Made by a program: the position numbers and the translations under genes. DNA of 64,000 nt from positions 124,001 to 188,000 of the forward strand of contig VXAZ01000459.1 in assembly GCA_013399875.1 (NCBI GenBank). The letters run 5' to 3'. The notes below the pieces were generated by a model that saw only the letters and a list, made by a program, of their open reading frames with translations, had not been told where the DNA came from and made no database searches. Source of the DNA: Gymnorhina tibicen (taxonomy: Eukaryota > Chordata > Aves > Passeriformes > Artamidae). Positions 56,841 to 64,000 of the stretch are shown piece after piece; position 1 is the stretch's first letter; every line of letters starts with the position of its first letter.

Positions 56841-58232
56841 AGAGGGAGAGAGAGAGAGGCAACAAAAGAAAGCAGCCATTTCCAGGGCCGGCTCCCAACT
56901 CTCTGCCTCTAGGAGAAACAGCCTCCTCACACTTTGTTCTAATGGGCACAAGAATTTCTCGCTGGGTGTCTCGCTCTCCTTATATAAAGGCAGCAGCCCC
57001 GCGGGAGGAACCCGGCGAGTTGGAGAGCTTGGAATGGAGCATTTCCCCCCTTCATCAGCCGCAATCCCGCACGGATAAATTTCTTTCCGTGGTGGTGCCC
57101 TGCCTCACGCTAAAAAGTCCACAACGACTGCTAATACACAGCAATAAGCACGACAAAAAAAAAGTCATACCAACAGTACAGAAACGCCACTGGCACACAC
57201 GGCTGGTTCCTACCGTATATGTGGGATGCCAACTCCTCCCTGCAGGATCTTGTAGAGTTTGCTTTCATAGAGCAGCTGGGGGTGCCGAGCCTTCTGAGAC
57301 TCCAACTTCACAGCAACTTCCTGCAGTGAGAGGGAACAAGGAGTCAGGGCAGAGCGTCCACCGAGCACTGAGGTTTAGGGGGCTCAGCACTTCCACATCC
57401 CCCACACACCCCTGATGCAAACGCTTTCGGGTATATATTTATTTATTTCCGAGCTCGACGTGCTGCATTTTTGTCGCGTCTTCGAATATAAGATCCACAT
57501 CGCGGCGATTTGTACACAAATATCCACGCCGGGTCATGCATTTGAGCTAGAGATGTGGAGTCTTCAGAACCACTTAAGTGAGGAAGAACATACGTGGGTG
57601 TTTCTTCTTTACAGCTCAGAGCCGTGAGGGGGAGGAAGAAAAGAAAAAAAAAACCCAAAGGAAAAGCTGGAAAAACAGGGGGATCTTCTTTGTTTCTATT
57701 AGTGTTGATGAAACGAGATACAAAGTGTTCCCCAGCTGAGGCAGAGGAGGAGATGAATGGCGGGCGAGGGACGACGACTTCGGCCGCTCACAAAACACAA
57801 ATATGTTTAAATACGTTTTCCCACAATGGTTTTCGCCTCTTTTCTCCTCTCCCGAGTGCTGGGTGGGGGAGCCCACGACCGCAGGGCTCTGCTGTGGAAG
57901 GGGCAGCGAGGAAGACCCTCGGTGGGGAGGGGGGGATGAAGACCCTCGGGGGAAAGGGGGAATGAACCCCTCGTAGAGAGGGGGGAAGGAAGACCCCCCC
58001 ACCCCGGGGACACGGAGGGCACAGCCGGGGGCAGGTGGGGCTCGGGGTGGCGATGGCTGGTGCCCGGCTCCCCCCGGGGAGCTGAGGGGGGAGTGCGAGC
58101 GACCCTTACCTCCCCGTTGGTGATGTTGATCGCCAAATAGATGTCCCCGAAGGAGCCCGACCCGATCTTCCGCACCAGCTTGTATTTGCCTCCGACAATG
58201 AACTCGGCCTTGGAGCCGCTGCTGCTCGCCAT
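27340..58232 (-). CDS. CSNK1A1: Casein kinase 1 alpha, complete gene (337-codon isoform)
   Basis: Ser/Thr kinase of the CK1 family. It primes beta-catenin (Ser45) in the APC/Axin destruction complex and also acts in Hedgehog, p53 and circadian pathways. Ten exons join in frame with GT-AG introns: 58110-58232, 57214-57320, 46422-46548, 44648-44746, 39066-39205, 35880-35958, 34816-34890, 33314-33420, 32317-32465, 27340-27347. The total is 1011 nt plus stop, exactly the human length. Visible motifs are the glycine loop GSGSFG (24-29), ATP lysine in VAVK (K46), HRDIKPDN (catalytic D136), DFG (157-159), and CK1-specific SIN (189-191) in place of APE. The tail after about 300 is Q/S/T-rich. The protein appears identical to human as I remember it, except Ser330 (Thr in human). 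Optional parts are the L exon (42025-42108) and the S segment. The start ATG sits in a Kozak context (cgccATGG) inside a CpG island. Confidence 0.98.
32317..32465 (-). CDS. CSNK1A1: CSNK1A1 exon 9 (C-terminal tail, S segment)
   Basis: This exon encodes residues 287-335 plus split codons at both ends: the final lobe piece [12 protein letters not shown] and the Q/S/T-rich tail ending SNMK. Acceptor cttttgcag; donor G|gttagt. An internal GC donor, CACAG|GCAAGC with exon end at 32353, would remove exactly 36 nt. Joining to exon 10 then gives a tail ending TPTGF, the isoform without the 12-residue S insert. Confidence 0.96.
32354..32363 (-). other. CSNK1A1: Position of the 5' side of the alternative GC splice donor in exon 9
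   Basis: On the minus strand the exon side reads ccccacaG ending at 32353, and the intron side begins GCAAGC at 32352. The exonic CAG and the intronic GCAAG match the consensus of GC-AG introns. Both donors leave the same phase, so exon 10 reads GF-stop either way. Confidence 0.7.
33314..33420 (-). CDS. CSNK1A1: CSNK1A1 exon 8
   Basis: Residues 251-285 plus two bases of Arg286, encoding [20 protein letters not shown] and on through the kinase C-lobe ([10 protein letters not shown]). Acceptor gatttacag; donor AG|gtcagt. The length of 107 nt fits the reading frame of both neighbours. Confidence 0.97.
33973..34079 (+). mobile_element. CR1 LINE 3'-tail fragment in CSNK1A1 intron 7
   Basis: 'gggagtgttcaaggccacac', 'ggatggagctctgagcaacc', 'aaggtgtccctg' and 'attccatgattctctga' reproduce the end of an avian CR1, with the usual ATTCTATGATTCT-type terminus. 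It is 5'-truncated and internally shortened. It is antisense to CSNK1A1. Confidence 0.85.
34658..34829. repeat. 84-bp duplication around N at 34742 that copies part of exon 7 (likely artefact)
   Basis: 34658-34741 repeats 34747-34829 almost perfectly; one copy has one extra A. The left copy carries a duplicate of the exon 7 donor and the last 14 coding bases (34728-34741). It abuts a single N, which indicates an unresolved contig overlap. The intact exon 7 is the copy on the higher-coordinate side. Confidence 0.85.
34816..34890 (-). CDS. CSNK1A1: CSNK1A1 exon 7
   Basis: Residues 226-250 ([20 protein letters not shown] and on to EVLCK), 75 nt, phase 0 at both ends. Acceptor ttccacag; donor AAG|gtaaga. 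It encodes the lysine-rich helix and loop of the C-lobe that follows PWQGLK. A false partial copy of its 3' end lies at 34728-34741. Confidence 0.97.
35880..35958 (-). CDS. CSNK1A1: CSNK1A1 exon 6
   Basis: Residues 200-225 ([20 protein letters not shown] then PWQGLK), preceded by the last base of Ser199. It covers the conserved RRDD/ESLGY block after the activation segment. Acceptor gttcctgcag; donor AAG|gtaggt. Confidence 0.97.
39066..39205 (-). CDS. CSNK1A1: CSNK1A1 exon 5 (DFG and activation segment)
   Basis: Residues 153-198 plus two bases of Ser199. It starts [14 protein letters not shown] and contains DFG (157-159), the basic TRQHIPYR stretch, the GTARYAS block (183-189) and the CK1-specific SIN motif (189-191). 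Acceptor tttcttgaag; donor AG|gtgagt. The optional L exon splices directly in front of it. Confidence 0.98.
41833..41972. repeat. A-rich simple sequence with CCAAA units and an N at 41890
   Basis: Adenine runs are broken by ccaaac and ccaaaac units, with ctacattct present on both sides of the N (about 41836 and 41892). This again suggests a local false duplication in low-complexity sequence inside intron 4. Confidence 0.6.
42025..42108 (-). CDS. CSNK1A1: CSNK1A1 alternative 'L' exon (28 codons, nuclear form)
   Basis: An 84-nt, phase 0 exon lies between exons 4 and 5. Its acceptor is gtttgttcag and its donor CAG|gtctga. The 28 residues include PVGKRKRSM, a basic nuclear-localisation-like cluster, and a Ser/Thr-rich remainder ending SGLNQ. 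It inserts after K152, just before the DFG strand, giving a 365-residue protein. This matches the vertebrate CK1-alpha-L insert, known from alternatively spliced chicken and mammalian isoforms and linked to nuclear speckle location. The frame stays open on both sides, and neither splice site is damaged. Confidence 0.95.
42297..42428. repeat. Poly(T) tract with N gap (42359-42400) and duplicated flanks
   Basis: The 16-base word ttatttagagtagcgt occurs at 42297-42312 and again at 42413-42428, each followed by a long T run, on either side of 42 Ns. The simplest reading is a single poly(T) locus assembled twice around a gap. Confidence 0.8.
44648..44746 (-). CDS. CSNK1A1: CSNK1A1 exon 4 (catalytic loop)
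   Basis: Residues 120-152, 99 nt, phase 0 at both ends. It contains HRDIKPDN with the catalytic Asp136, and ends GIGRHCNK. Acceptor tttttacag; donor AAG|gttagt. It joins either exon 5 or the L exon. Confidence 0.98.
46422..46548 (-). CDS. CSNK1A1: CSNK1A1 exon 3
   Basis: The last base of Arg77 plus residues 78-119. It begins [20 protein letters not shown] and carries the hinge between the lobes ([12 protein letters not shown]). Acceptor tttgttgcag; donor CAG|gtatgt. Confidence 0.98.
53095..53215. repeat. T/G-rich strand-asymmetric tract
   Basis: About 120 bp composed almost entirely of T and G on the + strand (ttttttttgaggagggagtg, then gtgtgtttttttttct and tttttttggtggttggctgg). On the transcribed minus strand of CSNK1A1 this reads as A/C-rich RNA. 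Confidence 0.7.
56808..56857. repeat. Poly(A) followed by GA microsatellite
   Basis: About 29 A bases then (GA)n-like gagagagggagagagagaga, in intron 2. It could be the tail of a degraded retroposed sequence or a simple repeat; no element body is recognisable. Confidence 0.85.
57214..57320 (-). CDS. CSNK1A1: CSNK1A1 exon 2 (ATP-binding lysine)
   Basis: Residues 42-76 plus two bases of Arg77. It begins [20 protein letters not shown] and ends VGIPHI. K46 in VAVK is the ATP-anchoring lysine. Acceptor ctcactgcag; donor CG|gtagga. Confidence 0.98.
58110..58232 (-). CDS. CSNK1A1: CSNK1A1 exon 1, coding part
   Basis: Residues 1-41, starting [20 protein letters not shown] with glycine loop GSGSFG (24-29) and ending NITNGE. 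Donor GAG|gtaagg. The start is fixed by the conserved N-terminus and by cgccATGG. The frame stays open upstream only as GC-rich leader. Confidence 0.98.
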
Positions 58233-58359
58233 GGCGAGGGGCGGCTCTCGGGCCCTCCCGGCCGGCTCGGCGGGACAACGAGGGCTCTACGGCCGCCCCC
58301 GAGGAGGGGAAAGGGGCTGGAGGGGGGGAGAGCGGCGCAGCCAAGGACGGTCCCCGCGC

Positions 58360-58539
58360 TCAGCTCCAGCCGGGCCCCTCGGGCGGGCGCCCCCCCTGCG
58401 CGGCTCTGCGCCGCTCCGCGGCTCTCGGCGCGCTCCAGAAACAGGAGAAGCGGCCCCCGAGGTGCTTGTGAGAGCAGGGAGGGGAAAGGGGGGGGGACTC
58501 GCGGGGTCGCGGCGGCCGCCNCTCGGCCGCCGCCGCCAT
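58360..58539 (-). other. Upstream open reading frame in the CSNK1A1 leader
   Basis: An ATG inside the YY1 element (minus strand, 58539) opens a frame of about 59 codons beginning MAAAAE, ending at 58360-58362, about 127 nt before the kinase ATG. It spans the ambiguous base 58521, so the length could change. Whether it is within the mRNA depends on the true start site. Confidence 0.35.
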
Positions 58540-58669
58540 CTTGTGCCTGAGCCGCCGCCGCCGACACAAAATGCCCCCGGCGCGCGGCCGCCGCTTCTTC
58601 ACCGCGCGGGGCGCGCTGGGAGCGGGGCGGGGCGGCGCCGCGCAAACCACGCCCCCTCGAGACGCTTCG

Positions 58670-58722
58670 CCAATCACCGCCCTCGCTCGGCGCCCCGCTC
58701 CTGAGCCTGGGGCGGTGATTGG
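58670..58722. promoter_or_regulatory. CSNK1A1: Inverted pair of NF-Y sites (13-bp arms)
   Basis: The arm ccaatcaccgccc at 58670-58682 is the exact reverse complement of gggcggtgattgg at 58710-58722, with a 27-bp spacer. Each arm joins a CCAAT box to a GC box (Sp1-type). The pair lies about 110-170 bp upstream of the likely CSNK1A1 start. Confidence 0.6.
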
Positions 58723-58736
58723 GCGCTCGGCGGGTG

Positions 58737-58748
58737 TGCGCATGCGTA
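58737..58748. promoter_or_regulatory. CSNK1A1: NRF1 binding palindrome
   Basis: TGCGCATGCGTA is within one base of the symmetric NRF1 consensus, in the CpG-island promoter. NRF1 is a common activator of CpG-island housekeeping promoters. Confidence 0.65.
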
Positions 58749-58874
58749 CAGCGGCGTCCCGAGAGTCCGGGCGGAAGAGGGCGGGGAGAGCGGACGTGCC
58801 CTCACTCGCTCTTAAAGGGGCAGGCGGCGGGAGCGGGCGGGGGTCGGGTGAGGCGGGAGGGGGGCTTTGCGGTG

Positions 58875-58915
58875 NNNNNNNNNNNNNNNNNNNNNNNNNN
58901 NNNNNNNNNNNNNNN
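58875..58915. other. Assembly gap (41 N)
   Basis: A run of N at the outer edge of the CpG island, probably a GC-rich dropout. Confidence 0.95.
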
Positions 58916-59097
58916 GCCCACCCAGCCCTGGCTCCCGAGGCAACGGAGGGGTCCGCGGTAGGGACAGGCGCTGGGTCAGCCAGCGCCGAGATGCCACCCC
59001 TCATAGGGGGCTGTTACCAGGCTCTTCTTGAAGCCCAGGCCGCAACCTGTGTGTGCGTTAATGGGCTGGTTTGTGGATAAATAAATGCACAGCGACT

Positions 59098-59244
59098 TCC
59101 TTCCATGGAGGTGTCCGAGGAACGACTGGACGTGGCACTCAGTGCTCTGGTCTGGGTCACGAGGTGGGGATCGGTCACAGGTTGGACTCCGTGGTCTGGG
59201 AGATCTTTTCCCACCTCAGTGATCCTGGCACGCTGTGATTCTGT
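59098..59244 (+). mobile_element. CR1 LINE 3'-tail fragment (first of two)
   Basis: 'gaggtgtccgaggaacgact', 'ggacgtggcactcagtgctc', 'ggtcacaggttggact' and the terminal 'gctgtgattctgt' follow an avian CR1 tail. The subfamily is the same as the minus-strand copy at 13653-13811. Confidence 0.85.
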
Positions 59245-59250
59245 CCATGG

Positions 59251-59400
59251 GGGTGGCAGAACAGCTGCCCAGGGGTGCTGCGGAGTCTCCCACTCTGGAG
59301 ACGTCCCAAACCCACCTGGATGCATTCCCGTGTCCCCTGTCCCAGCACTGGACCATCTCCAGAGGTCCCTTCCAACCCTAACAAATCCGTGATTCTCTGA
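59251..59400 (+). mobile_element. CR1 LINE 3'-tail fragment (second, different subfamily)
   Basis: 'agctgcccaggggtgctgcg', 'gagtctcccactctggagac', 'aaacccacctggatgc' and 'agaggtcccttccaacccta' with end 'gtgattctctga' match another CR1 subfamily. It begins within a few bases of the end of the preceding copy, in the same orientation. Confidence 0.85.
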
Positions 59401-59404
59401 AACC

Positions 59405-59720
59405 CACGACCTCCCTTCCCCAGGCCGCGTCCGCGGCGGGGATCGTGGGGCTGAGCTGCTCGCGCTCCTGCTCGCGCACGCCGCGCTCCATCACCCTTCC
59501 CCGCTCCACAATTCGCCCCTCGGCCCCTCACGGCGCTCCAGGGCCCGGGCGGTCCCTCCAGGCGAGGACCCAGGAGCAGCCCGTGACCCGCCCTGACAAG
59601 GACACCGTGAGCAGAACCACCCGTCGCGGCCTCATCCCTGGTCCCCGCAGCCTCCACCTTCACGCGGCCCCCACGCCCGGCTCTCTCCTCGCCAGGGTCG
59701 CCCCGACCCGGCAGCTCGTG
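59405..59720. promoter_or_regulatory. Second CpG-rich block, candidate upstream promoter or unrecognised exon
   Basis: CpG-dense sequence (ccgcgtccgcggcggggatc and on) lies about 1.2 kb upstream of the CSNK1A1 ATG, outside the main island and separated from it by two CR1 tails. Open frames exist on both strands (for example 59445-59756 on + and 59175-59852 on -), but none encodes a family I recognise. By human synteny ARHGEF37 should lie beyond CSNK1A1 on the + strand. I see no exon of it here. Confidence 0.35.
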
Positions 59721-62700
59721 CTCCAGGGGCTGGCTCTTGCCGTCTGCCAGAAGTGAAATCTCCTCCGTTGCCCCCTCGCTCGCTCTCTCGGGGCTGTGAG
59801 TTTTCCCTTTGCAGGAACACCAAACTGTGAATTCCCGGTGACTCATCATCACTCCCTGTCACAGCGGCGTCTTCTGCCGTGCAAGGCTACATTTGGGAAA
59901 TGATTCAGTCTGCAGGAGAGAGAAAGCTCCTCCAGTAATGTAGCTCATGGAAGTAGAAGGAAAGCCTACTCAGGGTGTCTGCTTTGAAGGCAGGCGGGCA
60001 GAAACTGCTTCCCAGCTTGCCTGGTGCACCCAAAGCCATGGAAATAATAAAAATACGGATTTTAAGACCGGTCTCTGCACAGAATTTTTTTTTTTTAGTA
60101 GCTGACTGCTTTGGAGAAAAGCGAGATTGAGAGGTCCAGGTTAGGATATATCAGTAGGATATGAAGGTGGAGGAGTTCTCTCAAGGAACAACATCCACAT
60201 GGTGGAAGAAGCTCTTCTTGCACTCACCGTGTTGCTTTCTAGCTCGGTAAAAACACTTTCTGCCTGCACAAGTGCAAAAGAGCCCTGGCTTGTGTCCATC
60301 TGGCTGTGAGGCAGGAAGGGAAATCTGTGATTTTCCTAAGTTTCTTCCTGTGGTGGACTCAGCGAGCTCCAGATGACTCCACAGTGAGAGACCGGGAGGA
60401 CTGGAGAGGGAAGATTGGCGCTCAGCAATGCCCTGCACGGCAAATACCATCTCCAAGTTCCCCTTGTGCTTCAGGGAGCTTAAATCCAAGGTTTTACTAC
60501 AGCTCTCTCTGCGTCTCTGATGAAAAAATTGAAATGCAAATGACTCAAAATCAGCCAGATGCACCAGAAGGAAAACGATGCTCCGAGAACGAGCTGGCCT
60601 CCAACTCATTCCCACCTCGGCTCTGTCAGGGAGCATTTGTGCAGGCAAGAATATCCGCACTCCTGTCACTCACAGGGATTGTGGATCTTGTGTGGGGGAT
60701 CTGGGATGCATCACACACTCCTTCAGGGGGCTGCAGCTCCGAGGGCAACTGAGGTATCTCTGCACATCACACCCATTCCCGAAAGCAGAGCCCCGTGTCC
60801 TCAGGTGCCCCCCGAGATCTGCAGACAGCTCAGGGCTGATGTGCCTCTTGTCGGCCTTTGGGGCTGCTTTTAATGGTTGCTCCGGATGGGATCTGAGCAG
60901 CTGGGAGGCGTTCGGCTTGAGTCACGTATCCTCGGAGGAGCTGGAAAAACAGGTCTGGAGCTCCTGGCCCAGGAGAGAGCCCCGTGCCTGGAGAGCAGGC
61001 TCTGCTGGGCTAGGCAATGCTGCCACCTCCTGCCTGCCGGGGACAGCTCTGTGTCCTGGGGACAGCTCTGTGTCCGGAGATCGGATTTAAAATGCCAATT
61101 AAATAGCGCTGAAGATGTAAGTCGGGATGGGAATCCCAGGCTGAGCTGACCCGAGGTCTCACCGCTGCTCGTACAGGGTGGTCTCACTCCTTCATTCTCT
61201 TTGCCTCCTGCTCACCCCTCTCGCTGCCTAGCTCTGGCAGCTCGTCGGACCCTCCGTGGTCAGCTCAGCCCTCCAAACCTACAGAAAATTTTCCAAATGT
61301 TTCCTCCTGGTGCTTTCTCGGGGTTAATGCTCTGCCAGGCTGGTGACTGCGATGGAGCTCCAGGGGACGGTGCGAGGGTTGTCCCAGGTTGGCGACGGCA
61401 CGGCAGAACAACAGGCAGGAGGTGTCAGATGGAAAACCGAAGGAACAGCCCCCACTGCCTGGAAAGGAGCTCTGCAGACACCAGGAGAGAGCATGAGAAT
61501 CCATGAATTCCCTGCTGACAGGGAGAACACCAACCTCCCGCCCGTTATTATTTTTCACATCTTTCAGGGCCGCTGAGACAGTGAAAACATTTTTACATCT
61601 GCATCACTTAAGAGAGTGAAAGGAGTAAATCCTCTCTCTTCCCTTTCCAAAAGGCAGGCCAGAAGTCCTGTGGCACGACCAAGCCTCCAGTGTGAGCAGC
61701 CCGAGGTCTGATTCGCTCTCTGAAGTGTTCATTGTCTCAGAGAGATGGACAACCCGAGGCAGTTTTTACCCCATTTTCTCCGTAAGTGCCCAAAACCCAG
61801 GTGCAGACGAAACCAAGACACCACCAGTGGGTGTCACTGAGTCCTGGGCAGCCAAAATCACCTCAGAATCCCTTTGCTCTTTGCCAGGAGGGGCGAGTGA
61901 GCTTCTGGCACGACTGAGGGATGTGTGTGTTCAGTCAGGTCTGGTCGCAGGTTTGCAGTCCCAGCAGGTCCTGGTCTGGGACGCCCTCTTTGCTCTGGCA
62001 CCCGCCCACACCTCACAGCAGCAGCGTGCCCTTCACGCAGGGACTCTGCCCTCCCTGCCGAGCCCCTGCCTTCAGCTTTGAGCTCACCTCAGCTCATCCT
62101 CCATGCAGCTATTTTTAGCAGAGCTTATGGCGTTTGGGAAAACGGCTGGAGAGGAGCAGCTTTGTGCCAGCGGGAACCAAACCGGGCTTGTTCTGGGAGC
62201 TCACCTTCGGACACTGCTGCCCGAGCACGGGTGGCTTTGCCACCCATCTGGCCCGACCCTCCTGCCCCTCAGGTGCCTCTTGCAGGGCAGGGTGACGTGG
62301 GGCATTGCAGTGTGGCACGGGGGATGCGGTCCCTCCACGTTCCTCGGGCGATGTCCTGCCGGACACCCACCCACGCCAAGGGCACCCAGAGGCACCAAAG
62401 AGGGGCTGCTGGCCACCCCTGCCGGAGCCACTTGTCCCTGCCCTCCCGTGGCTCCCTCCTCTGCACTGGCACAGGGCTGTGGGGAGGCAGCCCAGGGAAC
62501 TGCTCCAGGTTGAAAATAACTCCGTTTTTCCGGAACAGTCTGACACTGGCAGCCTTTGCCAGGCTGGATCTCAGTGCAAAGCTTCAATGCCAGTGCTGGC
62601 ACGAGGCAAGAGGCACCATTATTTTTGGCTAGGGCGCCTGCTTTAAGTGTTTGCACGCAACCCTCAGAAAGTTGTCAGCCCCTGTAGTTACAGCCAGCAG

Positions 62701-64000
62701 AGGCGATGCCTTTTTGCCTCAGCAGGGATGTGAGCAGCCATGAAATCATGGGATTTCATCTCCAGCACTGCTGCGGGGGAGGACAGCGGAGACAAGGCTG
62801 GGATAAAACTCCCCCACTAACGCCAAACCTCTGTACTTGACCTCATCGTGTCTCCAGGCAGATCCCAGCACCCACAGCCACCGTGCCTTGCTCGTCCTCC
62901 AGCAGGGAAAGGACACAACAGGCCCTGGAGGTGGGACGTGGCTTTGGGACAGAGCCCGGAGCAGGCTGGGACAGTGGCACAGATCTCATTCTTGCAGCGC
63001 TTGGATTGAACCAAAGGTGTTCGTGTCCAGGGAGAAGGTGTCCAGCAGCCAACAGTGCCACTTCCAAACCTTGCGAGAAGTTAGAGGGGAATTCTGCAGT
63101 CTGGGACATTCTCGGCTGTTTAGAGAGAGGGTTTTTATTTTTTTTTTAAGGAGGAAAAGGGGGATTTTCAAGTTATTTGGATGATTCACAGGAAATGTTG
63201 TTCGTGCACAGCTGAAGCTCCACCAGTGAACTTGTTTCCCTGGAAGACTTTCCCGCAGAGTGTGCGAAGCTGAGGCCCAAACTTTCCAGCGATGTCAGGG
63301 TTGAAATTGCTTCGAGTGCTTGAGTGGATGCACTGGGAGGTGAGGCAAGAGACCCTGAAGAAGTCATGGGCCAAAAAAAGATGTAAGTGGCAGCACAGCT
63401 GATTCACTGCATGTCAAGTGCCGTGGAGAAGTCTTCAGCAGCAGCTTCTGTGGTGCTTTTGAATTAATTACCCTGCTGGTGTGCAGAGTTCTGGTGCTTG
63501 GCAGCCAAGGCACATTTCCTCTGTGGCTGCTTAAATCAGTCAGGTTCAGATCACCGAGGTGAGTCTGCTCTAAACACAAAATTCTTCAGCTGGTGGATGA
63601 CAGCTGATACACCTGGGAGTAAATCTTCCTCCTAAGCACAATTACTTGCACCATTTTGGGGAATATGGGTTTTATACATGCCCTGTGCTGTGGTTTAGGA
63701 TGCCGGGGAGGATAAGAGGAACACAAGCAGCTGGTGCAGTGTCTGCTGCTGGTCCCAGTGCGGGCTCTGGCTGTGCTTGCTGGACCTTGCTGCTCTCCAG
63801 TGGCAGGAGCCAACTGAGCACGGTCTGTGCCAGTGGCCCCATCACCTTCTTTTAGGGGTGCTCTGGATCTTTTTCCGCACTGGGGGAGAAATGGCGCACT
63901 GGGAGCTGGAGCAGAGGCTGGGTTCCTCTGTCAGGACATTACGGTCCCTTCCATTTTATTTTAAAGCGAGTTGCTTCCTCCCAGGATTGGAAAGAAAATC
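59721..64000. other. Upstream flank of CSNK1A1, no gene recognised
   Basis: Mixed-composition DNA with short, overlapping open frames. Small features are an AP-1-like TGACTCATCA near 59839, an 18-bp tandem repeat (gggacagctctgtgtcc) near 61040-61078 and a T run near 63128-63148. No splice-bounded conserved coding segment was found on either strand. Confidence 0.5.

Larger units (their letters stand above)
46549..57213 (-). other. CSNK1A1 intron 2 (about 10.7 kb)
   Basis: The largest intron of the gene. It is AT-rich, with scattered short open frames of no recognisable identity, a T/G-rich patch at 53095-53215 and an A/GA simple repeat at 56808-56857. The sequence next to exon 2 (about 56300-57200) is CpG-richer and may extend promoter-proximal regulatory DNA. 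No nested gene is recognised. Confidence 0.6.
58090..58870. promoter_or_regulatory. CSNK1A1: CpG-island promoter of CSNK1A1
   Basis: Dense CpG sequence covers exon 1, the 5' UTR and the upstream region, as expected for a housekeeping gene with no TATA box on the minus strand. Motifs are a YY1 element (AAGATGGCGGC on the minus strand, 58532-58542), CCAAT boxes in both orientations (58670-58674, ATTGG at 58718-58722) and an NRF1 palindrome TGCGCATGCGTA at 58737-58748. The YY1 site usually lies just downstream of the start, so transcription probably begins near 58550-58570. That gives a 5' UTR of about 320-340 nt. An N at 58521 falls in the 5' UTR. Confidence 0.75.

Noticed and set aside
57616..58344. 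Longer minus-strand frame overlapping CSNK1A1 exon 1
   Set aside because: It is out of frame with the kinase; the conserved kinase sequence and a GT donor at 58109-58108 define exon 1 instead.
59175..59852. 225-codon minus-strand frame over the CpG block
   Set aside because: It covers both CR1 tails and low-complexity GC sequence. A passing resemblance to a nucleotide-hydrolase-like stretch (VLVRAGHGLLLG) has no matching Nudix box in the same frame.
59400..64000. ARHGEF37, expected neighbour on the other side
   Set aside because: No RhoGEF, BAR or SH3-like coding exon could be recognised; it probably lies beyond the window.

Overview
This window is vertebrate nuclear DNA, most likely from a bird. 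It carries an intron-split casein kinase 1 alpha gene, vertebrate microRNA hairpins and several truncated 3' ends that read as avian CR1 LINEs. The gene is compact: its coding exons span about 31 kb. One half of the window is very GC-rich (about 1-23 kb) and the other AT-rich (about 25.8-57 kb). The synteny matches human 5q32 as I remember it, with the MIR143/MIR145 host locus followed by CSNK1A1 in convergent orientation. The species cannot be named from the sequence; the style of the CR1 copies weakly suggests a passerine.

Layout. (1) 1-13.3 kb is the miR-143/miR-145 locus on the + strand. A TATA/CCAAT promoter near 4.0-4.15 kb is a candidate start for the host transcript (CARMN/MIR143HG-like). 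A candidate muscle enhancer at 8.89-9.19 kb has two perfect SRF CArG boxes and one perfect MEF2 site. The mir-143 hairpin lies near 12.57-12.65 kb and mir-145 at 12.96-13.05 kb, with a possible poly(A) signal at 13.26 kb. (2) 13.3-25.8 kb is non-coding DNA with a few CR1 and simple repeats, and some short palindromic or AT-rich islands that may be regulatory. (3) 25.8-58.6 kb is CSNK1A1 on the - strand. All ten constitutive coding exons are present and give a complete 337-codon reading frame. The 28-codon alternative 'L' exon is present, and so is the GC splice donor that would remove the 12-codon 'S' segment. (4) 58.1-58.87 kb is the CpG-island promoter of CSNK1A1, with YY1, paired NF-Y and NRF1 sites. 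(5) 58.9-64 kb is upstream flank with two adjacent CR1 tails and a CpG-rich block at about 59.4-59.7 kb, but no gene I can recognise.

How they work together. miR-143 and miR-145 are co-transcribed smooth-muscle and cardiac microRNAs driven by SRF/myocardin. CSNK1A1 is a ubiquitously expressed kinase of the beta-catenin destruction complex. Nothing in the sequence shows that they are co-regulated; they are conserved neighbours.

Caution. The assembly has three N gaps and five single Ns. At least three of these are flanked by near-identical duplicated sequence (339 bp at 6083-6761; about 84 bp at 34658-34829, clipping CSNK1A1 exon 7; 16 bp around 42359-42400). These look like false joins rather than biology.
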